Below are positions 42,138 through 50,429 of a stretch of 64,000 nucleotides of DNA, one piece after another. The translations under genes and the position numbers were made by a program. The stretch comes from UBA6049 sp965662345. Lineage in GTDB: Bacteria; Bacteroidota; Bacteroidia; Flavobacteriales_G; Salibacteraceae. The stretch lies in assembly GCA_965662345.1 (NCBI GenBank), contig CBFIHE010000012.1:6779-70778 (forward strand), given 5' to 3'. The notes beneath the pieces are model-generated. The model was not told the DNA's origin. It was given only the letters and a program-made list of their open reading frames with translations, and searched no databases. Position 1 is the stretch's first letter. Each line of letters opens with the position of its first letter.

Positions 42138-43298
42138 TTACTTTTCAAGCCAAGATTGGAAATAGGTATCATCTGCTATTCCCATAGCCGCTTTGGTAAC
42201 CATCAATGGCTTAAACGTATCTACCATTACCGCTAACTCTTCTGTGTCTTTGGCGCCAATACTTCTTTCCATTGCTCCTGGGTGCGGTCCGTGTGGAATT
42301 CCTGCTGGATGCAATGAGATATGCCCTGCTTCTATGTCATTTCTGCTCATGAAGTCACCATCTACATAATACAGTACCTCATCGGAGTCTATATTACTGT
42401 GGTTATATGGAGCTGGAACTGCCTCAGGGTGGTAATCGTACAAACGAGGCACGAATGAACAAATAACGAATCCTGCAGACTCAAAAGTTTGATGGATGGG
42501 TGGCGGCAGGTGTACGCGCCCTGTAATAGGCTCAAAATCATGAATAGAAAAGGCATACGGATAATTGTAGCCATCCCAACCTACTACATCAAACGGGTGG
42601 GAAGCATACACCAATTCGTGCATCATGTTTTGCTTTTTCACCTTCACTAGAAAGTCACCTTTCTCATCATGCGTTTCCAACACTTCTGGTGTGCGGATAT
42701 CACGCTCACAGAAAGGTGAATGCTCCAGCAACTGCCCAAAGTGATTTCTGTACCTGTTGGGTGTATAAATGGGTTGATACCCTTCAACTATGAATAATCG
42801 ATTCTCTTCGCTGTCAAATTCCAGCTGGTAAATCACACCTCTAGGAACCACCAAGTAATCGCCATAAGAGAATGTGATATTCCCTAATAGCGTACGAAGT
42901 GTTCCCGTTCCCCGGTGGATAAAAATCACCTCATCTGCATCTGCATTCTTATAAAAGTACTCCGTTTGAGATTTACGCGGAGCGGCCAATACAATGTTGC
43001 AATCGCTGTTTGTTAGAACCGTGGTTCTGCTCTCCAGGTAGTCGTCTGTAGGTTTAACTTGAAAGCCTTTCATGCGATAAGACTGCATGTTATTTTCTTT
43101 GGCTACTTCAGGTGCAACAGAATACGGTTCTTTCAGCGATTTTACTTGAGTGGGCCTATGCTCATGGTAAAGCAATGAAGACATACCCGCGAAACCTGCA
43201 GTACCAAAAAGCTGCTCATAATAGTAGCTTCCGTCTTCTTTTTTAAAGGTGGTGTGTCTCTTATGCGGGATTTTCCCGAGTTTATGATAAAAAGGCAT
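42138..43298 (-). CDS. hmgA: Homogentisate 1,2-dioxygenase
   Basis: A 386-residue cupin-fold dioxygenase that opens the ring of homogentisate to maleylacetoacetate with O2. The start MPFYHKLGKIPHKRHTTF, the ADEVIFIHRGTGTLRTLLG segment, VVPRGVIYQLEF and the C-terminal ligand region with HPAGIPHGPHPG are typical. It is somewhat shorter than the animal enzyme (about 445) but of normal length for Bacteroidota. The first gene of an hmgA-hppD unit. A TAnnTTTG element (43331-43324, minus strand) and an FNR/CRP-like palindrome (43354-43367) lie upstream. Confidence 0.95.
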   Translation of the reverse strand: MPFYHKLGKIPHKRHTTFKKEDGSYYYEQLFGTAGFAGMSSLLYHEHRPTQVKSLKEPYSVAPEVAKENNMQSYRMKGFQVKPTDDYLESRTTVLTNSDCNIVLAAPRKSQTEYFYKNADADEVIFIHRGTGTLRTLLGNITFSYGDYLVVPRGVIYQLEFDSEENRLFIVEGYQPIYTPNRYRNHFGQLLEHSPFCERDIRTPEVLETHDEKGDFLVKVKKQNMMHELVYASHPFDVVGWDGYNYPYAFSIHDFEPITGRVHLPPPIHQTFESAGFVICSFVPRLYDYHPEAVPAPYNHSNIDSDEVLYYVDGDFMSRNDIEAGHISLHPAGIPHGPHPGAMERSIGAKDTEELAVMVDTFKPLMVTKAAMGIADDTYFQSWLEK

Positions 43299-43323
43299 TC
43301 AAATTCATTTTTCAGATTGAAAG

Positions 43324-43331
43324 CAAAGTTA
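43324..43331 (-). promoter_or_regulatory. -7 promoter element for hmgA-hppD
   Basis: On the minus strand TAACTTTG, an exact TAnnTTTG match, about 26 bases before the hmgA ATG. No TTG is seen at the -33 position, which would fit a promoter that needs an activator bound at the palindrome at 43354-43367. Confidence 0.5.
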
Positions 43332-43353
43332 CCCGGACCCCACAAGGATAAAA

Positions 43354-43367
43354 TGACCTAAGTCAGT
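43354..43367 (-). promoter_or_regulatory. FNR/CRP-like palindrome upstream of hmgA
   Basis: TGACCTAAGTCAGT, with symmetric half-sites TGAC-N4-GTCA (43354-43365). The centre is about 28 bases before the first base of the hmgA -7 element, so near -40 from the predicted transcript start, where class II activators of the Crp/Fnr family bind. A near copy lies upstream of trhO at 44498-44511. Confidence 0.45.
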
Positions 43368-43371
43368 ACAA

Positions 43372-44436
43372 TTAATTGGCTTCTTGTTCTTCACCGTTGA
43401 GTATTTCTTTGAGTTTAGGCCTTACTCTTCCTTTGTGAAATACATTGCGTTGGTCTCCATGCTTTGCTTTCCCTCTGCGCATTTTACGTTGTTCTTCTTC
43501 TGGTAAATGAATGAAGTCTTGACACTCTGGAGTGCAACAACCCTCATATTTCGCAGCACACGCATCACATTGAATGAAAAGAAGATGACAAGCATCATTC
43601 TTACAATTGGTATGAGTATCGCATGGTTCTCCACATTGGTGACAGCTAGAGATGATTTCTCCAGAGATACTCTCTCCTAATCTTTCATCAAAAACAAAGT
43701 TCTTACCAACAAACGTGTTGTCTAACCCTTCTGCGTCTACTTGGCGCTTGTAGTCAATGATTCCACCCAATAGCTGATTCACGTCTTCAAAACCATGATG
43801 CTTGAGGTATGAACTGGTTTTTTCACAACGTATACCACCTGTACAATAGAGAAGAATTTTCTTGTCTCTTTTGTCTTCTAGCTTTTTCAAGACCATTGGG
43901 AGCTCATCGCGAAACGTGTCTGAATCTGGACAAACAGCGTTCTTGAAGTGACCAATCTCACTCTCGTAATGATTCCGCATATCCACAACTACCGTTTCTG
44001 GATCTGCCATGGCTCTGTTCCACTCTTTAGCAGATAGGTGTTTACCTACATTGGTTACATCATAATCTTCAGGCTTTAAGCCATCAGCCACAATTTGATG
44101 GCGCACTTTTATAACGAGCTTGTAAAAAGATTTACCGTCATCTTCTACCGCTATTTTAAACGGAATGTCTTTGAACATCTCCATGCCGTGAAGGTGCTGT
44201 ACGAAGGCATCCCAATTGTGCTCGGGCACGCTCATTTGGGCGTTGACTCCCTCTTTTGCCACATAAATTCTACCAAAGGCATTGAGCTTATCCCAAGCGA
44301 TGTAGAGCTCATCTCTTAAATCCTGTGGGTTCTCAATGATAACGTATCTGTAAAACGATACCGTTTTGCGTTTAAAGGGCTCTTGCATAAGTCGCTCCTT
44401 CAAAACGCGCTTGTCAATTTTGTTATACAGTTGCAT
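43372..44436 (-). CDS. trhO: tRNA uridine(34) hydroxylase TrhO (rhodanese domain protein)
   Basis: A 354-residue protein of the YceA/TrhO family, which hydroxylates U34 of some tRNAs in an O2-dependent reaction as the first step to mo5U/cmo5U. An N-terminal acylphosphatase-like domain (SFYRYVIIENPQDLRDELY, RIYVAKEGVNAQMSV) precedes a rhodanese domain with Cys198 and Cys204 in LLYCTGGIRCEKTS. A C-terminal cysteine-rich zinc-like region follows (SCHQCGEPCDTHTNCKN, FIQCDACAAKYEGCC). Its promoter region carries TACTTTTG (minus strand 44473-44466) and an FNR/CRP-like palindrome similar to that of hmgA. Confidence 0.95.
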   Translation of the reverse strand: MQLYNKIDKRVLKERLMQEPFKRKTVSFYRYVIIENPQDLRDELYIAWDKLNAFGRIYVAKEGVNAQMSVPEHNWDAFVQHLHGMEMFKDIPFKIAVEDDGKSFYKLVIKVRHQIVADGLKPEDYDVTNVGKHLSAKEWNRAMADPETVVVDMRNHYESEIGHFKNAVCPDSDTFRDELPMVLKKLEDKRDKKILLYCTGGIRCEKTSSYLKHHGFEDVNQLLGGIIDYKRQVDAEGLDNTFVGKNFVFDERLGESISGEIISSCHQCGEPCDTHTNCKNDACHLLFIQCDACAAKYEGCCTPECQDFIHLPEEEQRKMRRGKAKHGDQRNVFHKGRVRPKLKEILNGEEQEAN

Positions 44437-44465
44437 GCTGTAAACGTTTAGAAATTAGAAAGCTG

Positions 44466-44473
44466 CAAAAGTA
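44466..44473 (-). promoter_or_regulatory. -7 promoter element for trhO
   Basis: On the minus strand TACTTTTG, an exact TAnnTTTG match, 30 bases before the trhO ATG. No TTG -33 element is seen at the right spacing; the palindrome at 44498-44511 sits in its place. Confidence 0.5.
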
Positions 44474-44497
44474 GGGTTTTCAAATTCGATTTAAATC

Positions 44498-44511
44498 TGA
44501 CCTATATCAGT
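44498..44511 (-). promoter_or_regulatory. FNR/CRP-like palindrome upstream of trhO
   Basis: TGACCTATATCAGT, identical to the hmgA site at 12 of 14 positions. Its centre lies about 30 bases before the trhO -7 element. It also lies 45-60 bases before the divergent queA start, so it could act on both genes. Confidence 0.45.
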
Positions 44512-44555
44512 TTGTTACAAGAAAATCAGCGTTTTAGCACATATTTGTACGGCAA

Positions 44556-45779
44556 ATGCCGATTGAAATGAGCAGCACGAAAGACATACGCATAGAAGAG
44601 TTTGATTATCCGTTAGAGCCTCATCGTATTGCAAAGTATCCGCTTAAGGAGCGTGATTTGAGCAAGTTGTTGGTGTATAAGGCTGGTGAAATCCACGAAT
44701 CGGTATACAGGAACTTACCCAATGCCTTGCCCGAGGGAGCAAGATTGATTTTCAACAATACTAAAGTGGTTCAAGCCAGGTTGCTATTTCGCTTGCCAAC
44801 AGGCAGAGAAATAGAACTTTTCTGTTTAGAGCCTGATGCAGACTTCTTGGATATTAACCTGGCTATGCAACAAAAAAAAGAGGTAAAATGGCACTGCTTA
44901 GTAGGAGGTAACAAAAAGTGGAAAGACGGGGTAATACTGGAAGGTTCCCTAGGTAATACAACCATTAAAGCTGAGCGTTTGAGCAGGGGTGTAGATAGTT
45001 TCTTAATTCGTTTTTTCTGGGAGCCTATCGCACTCACTTTTGCTGAAGTCTTAGACGAATTGGGCAAAACCCCTCTTCCTCCATATTTAAAGCGAGATGC
45101 GGAGCAAAGCGACAAAGAACGCTACCAAACGGTTTATGCAGAGCACGAAGGTTCAGTAGCTGCACCTACCGCAGGCCTTCACTTTACATCTAGTCTATTG
45201 GAAAAGCTATCTAATGACGGATTTCAACAGTCTTTTGTTACCCTGCATGTGGGAGCAGGAACGTTTAAGCCTGTAAGTAGCGATACAATAGGGAACCATG
45301 AGATGCACCACGAACTCATTCAGGCAGATGTGGAACTAATACGGTCTATAGCACAAGAAGAAGGATCCGTAATTCCAGTTGGAACAACCTCTATGCGCAC
45401 CCTAGAAAGCCTCTACTACTTAGGGGTTAAGGTGTTGAACCATCCTGATATTACTTTGAAAGACCTCCATGTGAGCCAGTGGGACCCTTATCAAACCGCG
45501 CTTAAACCAACCAAGGAATCAGCACTAAATGCGCTAGCAAGCTATTTGGAAAAGAAGGGTTTAAAAAAAGTTATGACCAAGACTCAGCTCATGATTGCTC
45601 CTGGGTATACATTTCAAATTTGCAATGGCCTCATCACCAATTTTCACCAACCAAAAAGTACACTTATGCTCTTAGTTGCCGCATTAATTGGAGACGATTG
45701 GGCCAAGGTTTACCGTTATGCAATTGACCATGATTTTCGCTTCTTGAGCTATGGAGACGGTAGCCTGCTTCTACCGTAG
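44556..45779 (+). CDS. queA: QueA-like S-adenosylmethionine:tRNA ribosyltransferase-isomerase
   Basis: A 407-residue QueA-family protein; an ATG at 44568 (MSSTKDIRIEEFDYPL) is an alternative start. QueA transfers the ribosyl part of SAM to preQ1 in tRNA on the way to queuosine. Family motifs present: FDYPLEPHRIAKYPLKERD, RLIFNNTKVVQARL, GKTPLPPYLKR, YAEHEGSVAAPTAGLHFT, VTLHVGAGTFKPV and NFHQPKSTLMLLVAA. It is longer than the usual 340-360 residues, with an extra stretch around 100-150. Bacteroidota often carry two QueA homologues, so this may be the second, divergent copy. Confidence 0.88.
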   Translation: MPIEMSSTKDIRIEEFDYPLEPHRIAKYPLKERDLSKLLVYKAGEIHESVYRNLPNALPEGARLIFNNTKVVQARLLFRLPTGREIELFCLEPDADFLDINLAMQQKKEVKWHCLVGGNKKWKDGVILEGSLGNTTIKAERLSRGVDSFLIRFFWEPIALTFAEVLDELGKTPLPPYLKRDAEQSDKERYQTVYAEHEGSVAAPTAGLHFTSSLLEKLSNDGFQQSFVTLHVGAGTFKPVSSDTIGNHEMHHELIQADVELIRSIAQEEGSVIPVGTTSMRTLESLYYLGVKVLNHPDITLKDLHVSQWDPYQTALKPTKESALNALASYLEKKGLKKVMTKTQLMIAPGYTFQICNGLITNFHQPKSTLMLLVAALIGDDWAKVYRYAIDHDFRFLSYGDGSLLLP

Positions 45780-45816
45780 CGTAACATTAGTCACTTTTTC
45801 CAGAAGTGTCGGTCGC

Positions 45817-45824
45817 TACTTTTG
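45817..45824 (+). promoter_or_regulatory. -7 promoter element for the TsdA-like/porin operon
   Basis: TACTTTTG, an exact TAnnTTTG match, 21 bases before the ATG at 45846. No clear TTG lies at the -33 position. Confidence 0.45.
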
Positions 45825-45845
45825 CCCCAATCAATCAGGTGAAAC

Positions 45846-46943
45846 ATGTCAGATCTACACGATAAAAACTGGGCTAATATTTTCGGCCATACCATGACTC
45901 TTGTTGCCATAATGCTCATAGGCATTGTTATACAAACCGTTCTTATTCTTCGCTATCCCTACCCTCTATTTGAAATTAAACAGGAACGCATTGTAATTGA
46001 CGAAAATGGTAGTAAAGCCAATTCTGCTGCAGAAACAGAAGCGGTAACCGATTACTTTACCCAAGATTTTGACGTTTCTGCACTTGGCAGCTCCATGGAA
46101 GACAAATATATCAAGTATGGGTATGAGCTAATTGCAGAAACTTACAAGCACATTGGCCCAGAGAATGGAGACCCTTCTAAAGTATACGCTGGAAATAACC
46201 TGGCTTGTAAAAACTGTCACTTAGATGCAGGAACAAAGAAACATGCCGCCCCTTACATTGGAGTAACGGGTAGGTATCCCAACTTTAGAGGTAGAGAGAA
46301 TAAAATAGGAAGCATTGAAGAACGCATAAACGGATGTATGGAGCGCAGCATGAATGGAAAATCTCTTCCAAGCAATAGCAGAGAAATGCGCGCAATGGTA
46401 GCATACATGAATTGGCTAAGTAAAGGGGTTCCATCTGGAGAAAAAATAGACGGAAAAGGTTTCGCCTCTATCAACATTCCAGAAAGAGCAGTGGATTTAG
46501 CCAATGGTGAAAAGGTGTATAACGAAAAGTGTGTGAGCTGCCATCAAGTAGACGGACAAGGCATGAAAAACAACGATAATCCAGCATCGGGCTATGCCTT
46601 CCCTCCTCTTTGGGGTAAAGACTCTTACAACCATGGAGCGGGTATGAACCGAGTAATTACAGCAGCACAATTCATTAAAGGGAATATGCCCTTGGGAGCA
46701 ACTTCTGACAGTCCTATGTTAACAGATGAAGAAGCATTTGACGTGGCGGGCTACATAGATTCCAAAGACCGACCTGTTAAACGAGGAACAGATAAAGATT
46801 ATCCAGAATTAAAATTCAAGCCCGTATCATCGCCATACGCCCCATGGGATGATGACTTTAGCGAAGAACAGCACAAGTATGGGCCCTTCCAGCCTATAAT
46901 GGCATATTACAAAGAGAAACACGGAATTAAAAAGACCAAATAA
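45846..46943 (+). CDS. tsdA: TsdA-like dihaem cytochrome c (thiosulfate dehydrogenase/tetrathionate reductase family)
   Basis: A 365-residue membrane-anchored (helix at about 17-36) periplasmic cytochrome with two CXXCH sites: CKNCH at 121-125 and CVSCH at 229-233. Between them, Cys164 in ERINGCMERSMNG sits where TsdA enzymes have the unusual Cys axial ligand to haem 1. Domain 2 has GNMPLGATSDSPML with a possible Met ligand to haem 2. TsdA oxidises thiosulfate to tetrathionate or runs in reverse. It is followed after five bases by a porin gene, suggesting uptake of the substrate or release of product. SoxAX-like alternatives are less likely because of the motif order. Confidence 0.85.
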   Translation: MSDLHDKNWANIFGHTMTLVAIMLIGIVIQTVLILRYPYPLFEIKQERIVIDENGSKANSAAETEAVTDYFTQDFDVSALGSSMEDKYIKYGYELIAETYKHIGPENGDPSKVYAGNNLACKNCHLDAGTKKHAAPYIGVTGRYPNFRGRENKIGSIEERINGCMERSMNGKSLPSNSREMRAMVAYMNWLSKGVPSGEKIDGKGFASINIPERAVDLANGEKVYNEKCVSCHQVDGQGMKNNDNPASGYAFPPLWGKDSYNHGAGMNRVITAAQFIKGNMPLGATSDSPMLTDEEAFDVAGYIDSKDRPVKRGTDKDYPELKFKPVSSPYAPWDDDFSEEQHKYGPFQPIMAYYKEKHGIKKTK

Positions 46944-46948
46944 TCAGG

Positions 46949-48337
46949 ATGAGAAGCAATCTGATATTTACTTCCTTACTCATTATGGCTTTCTTGAGTT
47001 CTCATGCACAAAACGAGTTCAGAAAGGCTGTAAAGGATACCAAAGTGAACGGGTACTTCAGAACGTATTTCATGCAAACGCTTAATCAAGATTCGCTTCA
47101 AGATTGGCACTCTTTGGCGGTGGGTGGCAAATTGGGTTTTGAAACCGGGCGTTACTATGGCTTTTCTGCAGGTGCCGCTTTTTATGCCTCAATCAACACA
47201 GGGATTGGGAATGTAAGTACAACTGACCCTACAACAGGTAAAAACAGCAGATATGAATTGGGTATGTATAACGCACTAAACCCAAATGAACGCGAAATTT
47301 ATCAGCTGGGCGAAGCGTATTTGCGCTACAGATATAAAGGCCATGCTTTTCAGGTTGGCAGATTCAAACGGATGAGCCCGTTGTTAAACCACCAAGACGG
47401 AAGAATGATTCCTACCTTATTTCAAGGAGCTTGGTATACAAATACTTCACTGAAAAATTGGCGATTTGAAGTTGCTGGTATCAATGCAATACTTCCTCGT
47501 TCTACAAACGAGTGGCAATCCATTGAATCAAGTTTAGTCTACCCGCAAGGTTTGAGTACAGAAGGTGGCAAAAGCAACTACATTGGTAACATAGATTCAG
47601 ATTTCATAGGCGTAGCTCACGTAAAAGGTAAACTTTCTAAAAAGCTAGAAGTGAACGTTTGGAACTTCTACACCGATAATGTTTTCAACTCTCTGTATTC
47701 TGAAATTACTTTCAAAGACTCTCTTGGCGTATGGGGACTTATTGCTCAAGCACAGCAGATTCACCAACATAAAGTGACTAATGGAGGAGCTACAGAAATC
47801 ATTACAGATAGTGGGGTTGACCCTAATGTGGGTATGGCATACTTCCAAGACGATTTCAGTAATGTTTATGGAGGTAGAATTGCATTGCTGCGAAACGGGT
47901 GGCAATTTAGGGTGAATGTAACCCATATTTCAGATGAAGGTCGTTTTCTATTTCCAAGAGAGTGGGGTAGAGAGTTCTTGTATACTTTCCAAAAGCGCGA
48001 AAGACAAGATGGTTACAGAAATGTAACGGCCTGGGTGATTGATTTGGGCAAACAACATCGATTTAAAAATAAAGATGTGCTCCACGCATCTGTAGGCTAT
48101 GGGCTGTACAACAGACCTGAAGCAACTGATGCAGCTAGAAATAAGTACGCAATGCCCGCAAACTCTCAGATTGATTTAGATCTCTTTTACCACTTCAACG
48201 GCTCCATACCTGGTTTAACACTAGAAGGCCTTATTGTGTGCAAGAGAGCAATGGGTGATACATACAATAACCCAAACTACGTGATAAACAAGGTTAACCT
48301 CATCAACTATCAACTAATCTTGAATTATCGCTTCTGA
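46949..48337 (+). CDS. OprD-like outer membrane porin
   Basis: A 462-residue beta-barrel protein: signal peptide (MRSNLIFTSLLIMAFLSSHA), alternating amphipathic strands throughout (GKLGFETGRYYGFSAGAAFY, YQLGEAYLRYRYKGHAFQVG), and a C-terminal Phe (YQLILNYRF). VGRFKRMSPLLNHQDGRMIP is the type of segment seen in OprD/Campylobacter-type porins. It begins five bases after the TsdA-like gene, so one transcript is likely; passage of a sulfur oxyanion is an inference from that link. Confidence 0.85.
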   Translation: MRSNLIFTSLLIMAFLSSHAQNEFRKAVKDTKVNGYFRTYFMQTLNQDSLQDWHSLAVGGKLGFETGRYYGFSAGAAFYASINTGIGNVSTTDPTTGKNSRYELGMYNALNPNEREIYQLGEAYLRYRYKGHAFQVGRFKRMSPLLNHQDGRMIPTLFQGAWYTNTSLKNWRFEVAGINAILPRSTNEWQSIESSLVYPQGLSTEGGKSNYIGNIDSDFIGVAHVKGKLSKKLEVNVWNFYTDNVFNSLYSEITFKDSLGVWGLIAQAQQIHQHKVTNGGATEIITDSGVDPNVGMAYFQDDFSNVYGGRIALLRNGWQFRVNVTHISDEGRFLFPREWGREFLYTFQKRERQDGYRNVTAWVIDLGKQHRFKNKDVLHASVGYGLYNRPEATDAARNKYAMPANSQIDLDLFYHFNGSIPGLTLEGLIVCKRAMGDTYNNPNYVINKVNLINYQLILNYRF

Positions 48338-48413
48338 TTTCAAGATAAGCCTGTTAACAAATACGCGCTGCCCTACCTCTTCCCCCTTTGATTTGCACGC
48401 AACTTTGTGTTTC

Positions 48414-49469
48414 ATGTCAAAATCATTGCAGATGAGAGTAGTATTCTCTTTATTGTTTGCCGCGTCCACCTTGTTTGTTGCTTCTTCTTGCGTTCCTGTA
48501 AAGCAGGTGCAAGACTTGCGTGAGAAGTATGAAAAAAGCGAAGAAGAGCGCGAGTACTTAGCCAAAGAAAAGCAGCGCTTAGAAGAAGAAAACGCTGAAC
48601 TGAAGGCAGAAATAGAGCGCCTCTCTAAAAAAGTGGATGATTTATCTGGTACTTCATCAGGCGCTCAAAGCAAGCTCAAAGAGCTAGAGTATCAGCTTGA
48701 GCGTGCAGAAGAAGCCAATAAAATGCTTCGCGATCAAGTTACCACACTTCAAAGCGGCACTGAAGCAGAAAACAGAAAGCTATTGGCTGAACTAATGGCG
48801 AACCAAGAAGAGCTTCAGAAACGTGAAGATGCTTTACATGAACTAGAAGCACAGCTAAACGTTAAAGAAGAACGCCTAAACGAACTTTCTCGTCAGTTGC
48901 AATTACGCGAGGCCCGAGTGAATGAACTAGAAGAACTTATCGCTCAAAAGGATGCTGCAGTTAAAGCCCTTAGAGATAAGGTTAAAGCTGCCCTTACAGG
49001 CTTTGAAGACAAAGGAATTACCGTTGAGCAGCGCAATGGTAGGGTTTACGTAAGCATGGAAGCCAAGCTTTTATTTGCCAGTGGAAGCACCGCAGTTGGA
49101 TCTGAAGGAAAAACAGCAGTAGTACAACTTGCCAAAGCGTTAGAAGGCCAAGACGACCTCACTATTTTGGTAGAGGGTCATACAGACTCAGACCCTATGA
49201 ATTCCTCCACCATAAAAGACAACTGGGATCTCTCTGTAATGCGTGCAACCAGTGTTGTACGCATTATGGTGGAAAACTCTACTATGGATAAAGCTACACT
49301 TACCGCAGCAGGTCGTGGTGAATTCTTTCCAATTGCAGATAACAGCACCGAAGAAGGGAAAGCCAAAAACAGAAGAATTGAGGTGATTCTAACACCTAAC
49401 TTAGATAAGCTCTTTGAAATTCTTGATGAAGCTGCACCTAACACTTCAAGTCAAGAAGAAACAGAATAG
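48414..49469 (+). CDS. OmpA-family lipoprotein with coiled coil
   Basis: About 351 residues from the ATG at 48414; a longer frame to 48393 is less likely. Lipoprotein signal with lipobox VASSC followed by V-P-V, then a long Glu/Lys/Leu-rich coiled coil (about 35-195), and an OmpA peptidoglycan-binding domain (about 210-340). The OmpA part has the GSTAVGSEGKTAVVQLAKAL helix, ILVEGHTDSDPMN and WDLSVMRATSVVRIM. It probably links the outer membrane to peptidoglycan. The gene is convergent with the GreA-like gene. Confidence 0.92.
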   Translation: MSKSLQMRVVFSLLFAASTLFVASSCVPVKQVQDLREKYEKSEEEREYLAKEKQRLEEENAELKAEIERLSKKVDDLSGTSSGAQSKLKELEYQLERAEEANKMLRDQVTTLQSGTEAENRKLLAELMANQEELQKREDALHELEAQLNVKEERLNELSRQLQLREARVNELEELIAQKDAAVKALRDKVKAALTGFEDKGITVEQRNGRVYVSMEAKLLFASGSTAVGSEGKTAVVQLAKALEGQDDLTILVEGHTDSDPMNSSTIKDNWDLSVMRATSVVRIMVENSTMDKATLTAAGRGEFFPIADNSTEEGKAKNRRIEVILTPNLDKLFEILDEAAPNTSSQEETE

Positions 49470-49474
49470 ACTGT

Positions 49475-49921
49475 TTACAACACCAATAAAATTGAAAAGG
49501 AGTTGCCGTTTAACAGAAGGTTAGCTCCTTTTTCTTTACCCAAAAGTTCTTGGGCAAGAGGACTCTGCATTCCAAGTCCGAAAACCGTTAGTTCTCCTAC
49601 TTCAAACTTCCCACAAGCAACTCCCATTAAGAAATGTCCTCTGCTTGTACTCACCACACTTCCAAAACGAACAGAATCTGCCTTATTCATGGTTTTAGCC
49701 TTGTCTAAATCGCTTTGCATTTGCTCAACCAATTTTAATTGATTACCCAATTTCTCTAGCTCTAAGTGCACCATGGCGCGTGAGGTTTCGTGCTTGTCAC
49801 CGGCAGTACTTTTGGTGTTGTCTGCATTCGAAGCTTGTAAATCCGCAATCTCTGAGCTGAGTCTAGAACTGCGCGTATTCAGCTCTATCATGCATGCCGC
49901 TAATATCATTTCTCTGCTCAT
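49475..49921 (-). CDS. GreA/GreB-like coiled-coil protein
   Basis: A 148-residue protein with an N-terminal helical hairpin (about 14-75, SSAGDKHETSRA-like word as STAGDKHETSRAMVHLELEK) and a C-terminal beta domain (VRFGSVVSTSRGHFLMGVAC, PLAQELLGKEKGANLLLNG). This matches a Bacteroidota family that is often labelled 3-oxoacyl-ACP synthase in databases without basis; its shape is closer to GreA/GreB transcription factors. Function is unproven. It overlaps the cupin gene by four bases. Confidence 0.75.
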   Translation of the reverse strand: MSREMILAACMIELNTRSSRLSSEIADLQASNADNTKSTAGDKHETSRAMVHLELEKLGNQLKLVEQMQSDLDKAKTMNKADSVRFGSVVSTSRGHFLMGVACGKFEVGELTVFGLGMQSPLAQELLGKEKGANLLLNGNSFSILLVL

Positions 49922-50298
49922 CCTTGCTTTGGATATAGTGTGTCTGACTTATGCTCTTCCAATGAGTTAAACTCCAAAAATTGAATATCTGTAAGTGCCG
50001 TGAGTGTATGAATAACCTTTGGATAAATCCTTACCAAAACAGGTGCTTCTAGTTCTTGGTTAAACACCTGTTCACCTGCAAGAAGCTTGCCTTCTAATTG
50101 CACCCTTCCTTGAGTGAGCAACAGGATTTCAGGGTTTTTGGAAGCCGACTCGCCTTCATGGTAGTGGTTTCCACTCACCGTTCCTTTGGCTCGGCTGGCT
50201 AAAATAAACCCAGATCTACTCACAGTGGTAAAAGTGTGTGTTGAGGCTTGCTCATTGCCACTTATACGTGTAATATTCTCCACTTCTATTGTCTTCAT
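49918..50298 (-). CDS. Small cupin-fold protein
   Basis: A 126-residue protein with cupin motif 1 (GNHYHEGESASKNPEILLLT) and motif 2 around PVLVRIYPKVIHTLTAL. It resembles the WxcM/FdtA-like C-terminal cupins of sugar-nucleotide isomerases, but the substrate residues cannot be assigned. It is the first gene of a pair with the GreA-like gene and divergent from the nucleotidyltransferase. Confidence 0.75.
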   Translation of the reverse strand: MKTIEVENITRISGNEQASTHTFTTVSRSGFILASRAKGTVSGNHYHEGESASKNPEILLLTQGRVQLEGKLLAGEQVFNQELEAPVLVRIYPKVIHTLTALTDIQFLEFNSLEEHKSDTLYPKQG

Positions 50299-50376
50299 TC
50301 TCCAACAAGTTTGGCTGCAAAGAAAGGCACAAGAATTACTCGGCCATCATCAGATGGCATAACCCCCTTGAAATCT

Positions 50377-50384
50377 TACCTTTG
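50377..50384 (+). promoter_or_regulatory. -7 promoter element for the envelope operon
   Basis: TACCTTTG, an exact TAnnTTTG match, 45 bases before the nucleotidyltransferase ATG at 50430. No clear TTG -33 element. Confidence 0.45.
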
Positions 50385-50429
50385 CCCGCTGAATCAAGAA
50401 AATCTACAACAGATTAAACTTCCTAATAC

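Noticed and set aside
49475..49921. 3-oxoacyl-ACP synthase, the common database label of this small protein family
   Set aside because: At 148 residues, with a coiled coil and no thiolase-fold motifs or catalytic Cys, it cannot be a ketosynthase.
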